A stretch of DNA of 54,810 bases from Clostridiales bacterium (lineage in GTDB: Bacteria; Bacillota; Clostridia; Lachnospirales; WQUN01), in assembly GCA_031270945.1 (NCBI GenBank), contig JAISWZ010000682.1, positions 1 through 54,810 on the forward strand, written 5' to 3'. Numbering within the stretch: the stretch's first letter is position 1; each line of letters begins with the position of its first letter. A program made the translations under genes and the position numbers. Below, piece by piece: positions 53,128 to 54,810 of the stretch. The notes under the pieces were generated by a model. That model did not search any database. It was given only the letters and a program-made list of their open reading frames with translations, and was not told the DNA's origin.

Positions 53128-54387
53128 ATGGACGATTATGAAAAATTGGCAAAATCATATTATGACGAGGCCATAAAAGCCGTGCAGGACGGCAATCCCA
53201 GCAAAGGCTTGACGTTGCTTGCGATGGCTTGTGACAATATCAAAGACGATTCCCAGAGCGCTCTGTATTTGAAGATCCTTTCCCTGCAAGACGAAATACA
53301 AGATAGCCTCGATGATTCCCAGGTTTCGGAGGAACGCCGCGAGACCCTTAAAGGCAGGGAAGCGCGCAAGGAGTCTCAGTCTCTGGAAACCAAGATCGAA
53401 GAGCTGACCGCTCTAATCAACGCCGAAAAAGTAGCTAAATCGATCAAATACGCAGAGAGCATAGACACTTCATCCGACATGGGCAATACTCCGGTTGCCG
53501 CCGACTTTTGGCTGGCTTTGGCCAGGGCTTACCTGCAAAGGCCTGAAACGCATTCGGCTAAAGCCAAAAAGGCTATTATTAAAGCGAAATCCGTGCTTGA
53601 GAGTTGCAATGGCGCAGACCCTAGCCTCATGATAAGGATATATGTCGATCTGTCGATTGTAGCCATGTCAAATGATAGCGCTCTGGTAGATAAGCAATTG
53701 ATCATCGGCTATTGCAAAAAGGCCTGGGAGCTTGCTGGAGAGATTGGGTATGATAGCTGCGACGCCGTTGACCTGTACTCGGTCTGCACATTCGCAAGCA
53801 CATTCGATCCCGATCACGAAAAAATGTGGAGCACCCGCTCGCTGCAAGCGGCGGCAGAAATGCTGGATAGCGGCAAAAGCCCTTTTGATAGCGCAAAAAT
53901 GTACGCCAAGTCCTTCAAAGACTTTTTTCAAGTCGGCGGTGACATGCACAATCTTATGCTGGACAAGCACGTGTTTGAATGCATAAAGATACTGGAGAGC
54001 CAGCCTTCGCTTGATGATAACGACAACTTCGACCTGGCCATCGCCTATTGGCTTGCATGCTACGTTCGAACACACGAGAAATTTTGGCCTCGCGACAACC
54101 CCAGCACCGAAAAAACCCAGCGCATGCTTAAGCATGCAGTCCGGCTTCTGAAAGCGCAAGACCGCGCAGACATATCAGAAAAGGACAGAGAGACCTGCGA
54201 CGTAATGCGTGCCTTAGCCCACAGCTACATCTCAACGCCTTACTTGGGAATAGGAAGAAACGACCTGTCCGACAACGAATTGCACAAGGCTATAAGGATA
54301 ATGAACAAATATAAAGGTAATCCAGACACTCAAATAACTCTTGACATTCTAAAGAAAGGCCTTAGCAAGCACTTTGGGGAAGAGTAA
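53128..54387 (+). CDS. TPR-like paralogous family protein, member 11
   Basis: 419 residues. The ATG at 53128 has AGAGGTG 6-7 bases upstream; the longer open frame upstream overlaps the promoter leader. Marks: a SYYDEAIKAVQDGNPSKGLTLL start, a charged coiled-coil-like stretch (SQVSEERRETLKGREARKE), SIKYAESIDTSSDMG, LIIGYCKKAWELAGEIGYDSCDAVDLYSVC, FDLAIAYWLACYVRTHEKFWPRDNPSTEKTQRMLKHAVRLL, and a last weak repeat before KHFGEE. It keeps the CxxAWELAxxxGxxxCD signature and the YWL..F.P...S...R.L..A block of the family. Function unknown. Confidence 0.72.
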   Translation: MDDYEKLAKSYYDEAIKAVQDGNPSKGLTLLAMACDNIKDDSQSALYLKILSLQDEIQDSLDDSQVSEERRETLKGREARKESQSLETKIEELTALINAEKVAKSIKYAESIDTSSDMGNTPVAADFWLALARAYLQRPETHSAKAKKAIIKAKSVLESCNGADPSLMIRIYVDLSIVAMSNDSALVDKQLIIGYCKKAWELAGEIGYDSCDAVDLYSVCTFASTFDPDHEKMWSTRSLQAAAEMLDSGKSPFDSAKMYAKSFKDFFQVGGDMHNLMLDKHVFECIKILESQPSLDDNDNFDLAIAYWLACYVRTHEKFWPRDNPSTEKTQRMLKHAVRLLKAQDRADISEKDRETCDVMRALAHSYISTPYLGIGRNDLSDNELHKAIRIMNKYKGNPDTQITLDILKKGLSKHFGEE

Positions 54388-54393
54388 AGCTAT

Positions 54394-54456
54394 TAGGAGC
54401 ATAAAACAAATTCCTGATTTTCCGAGCCCTAAGATTAATTTGGGATATGCTCTTGG
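54394..54456. repeat. Hairpin element, shortened copy after member 11
   Basis: Begins GGAGCATAAAACAAATTCC and ends ATTAATTTGGGATATGCTCTT; the left inner arm is mostly deleted (only TTTTCCGAGCCC is left). Confidence 0.7.
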
Positions 54457-54810
54457 GTTATTTGAGCTTCTCGCTTTTGATAAACACGCTTTGCATTCCA
54501 GACTGGTTTTCTAGATCATGGGCATGCTCTTGCGTAGAATTGCTACATACGCTCGTGATGCAACGCATCTCCAAATTTTAGGATGTGCTCTTAGCTCGAT
54601 TCAATCAAGAACGAGGTTATAGCTTAACCGAGATCTGGCCGTAAATACAGGGCCAGGGGCAAGCCGATCACGGCTGACCCCTGGCCTTGTAGATTAGGTG
54701 CGTTGCCTACGGCGAAACGTCATAACCGGAGTAATTTCCAGTTTAAATTTACGAAATAATTAATAAATTCTTTTAATTGTGTAATAACGCGCAAAACCGC
54801 CAGACAAGCT
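54457..54810. other. Gene-free end of the window
   Basis: A further eroded hairpin element seems to lie at about 54515-54597, with a right end ATTTTAGGATGTGCTCTTA. A strong hairpin AGGGCCAGGGG / CCCCTGGCCTT with an inner AGCCGATCACGGCT stem lies at about 54647-54687, without a clear T run. No gene is seen. Confidence 0.5.

Overview
The window looks like a Clostridia-type Bacillota chromosome of moderate GC content. The signs are a tryptophan T-box leader, S-layer homology (SLH) domains, strong AGGAGG-type ribosome binding sites, a DegV protein and a RNA-binding-independent set of typical low-to-mid GC Firmicute families. I cannot name the genus. No rRNA, tRNA, CRISPR or phage genes were seen.

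Layout. Positions 1-3011: 3' part of a large SLH-anchored surface protein. 3221-4400: HipA-like kinase plus a small partner protein. 4618-8283: rhamnogalacturonan locus with an intact YetA/PL26-type protein and a decayed PL11 lyase. 8233-12360: about 4 kb without genes, filled with a degenerate mosaic of short repeats (about 35 copies of a GAAA-loop mini-hairpin). 12867-24480: a Clostridial two-domain protein with a Pro/Ala/Lys repeat, a TupA-like lipoprotein, an Lhr-type helicase, a polytopic membrane protein, TrpB2 under a Trp T-box, and an ABC-2 permease. 24899-28042: GH38 alpha-mannosidase. 28220-39632: eight consecutive genes of one TPR-like paralogous family, the last six probably one operon ending at a strong terminator (39710-39748). 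40440-43217: acyltransferase, truncated HlyIII/PAQR and DegV genes in one operon. 43428-45340: two-component system. 45998-47545: degenerate IS1634-like transposase. 47917-54387: three more TPR-like paralogs, each with its own promoter, plus a 64-residue protein and a cysteine-type glutathione peroxidase.

The strongest unexplained features are (1) the eleven-member TPR-like family, which shares a layout of its own and a recurring TTGCTT-N17-TATAAT-like promoter; (2) a MITE-like palindromic element with 17-bp terminal inverted repeats, including two copies identical over about 100 bp in opposite orientation at 40304 and 50639 and many decayed relatives; (3) the repeat mosaic at 8.2-12.4 kb; and (4) repeated tandem amplification of gene 3' ends (at 21365, 44497, 45836 and perhaps 8233), which in one case appears to have created the N-terminus of a histidine kinase. 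Functions of the TPR-like family are unknown; all statements about their role are inference.
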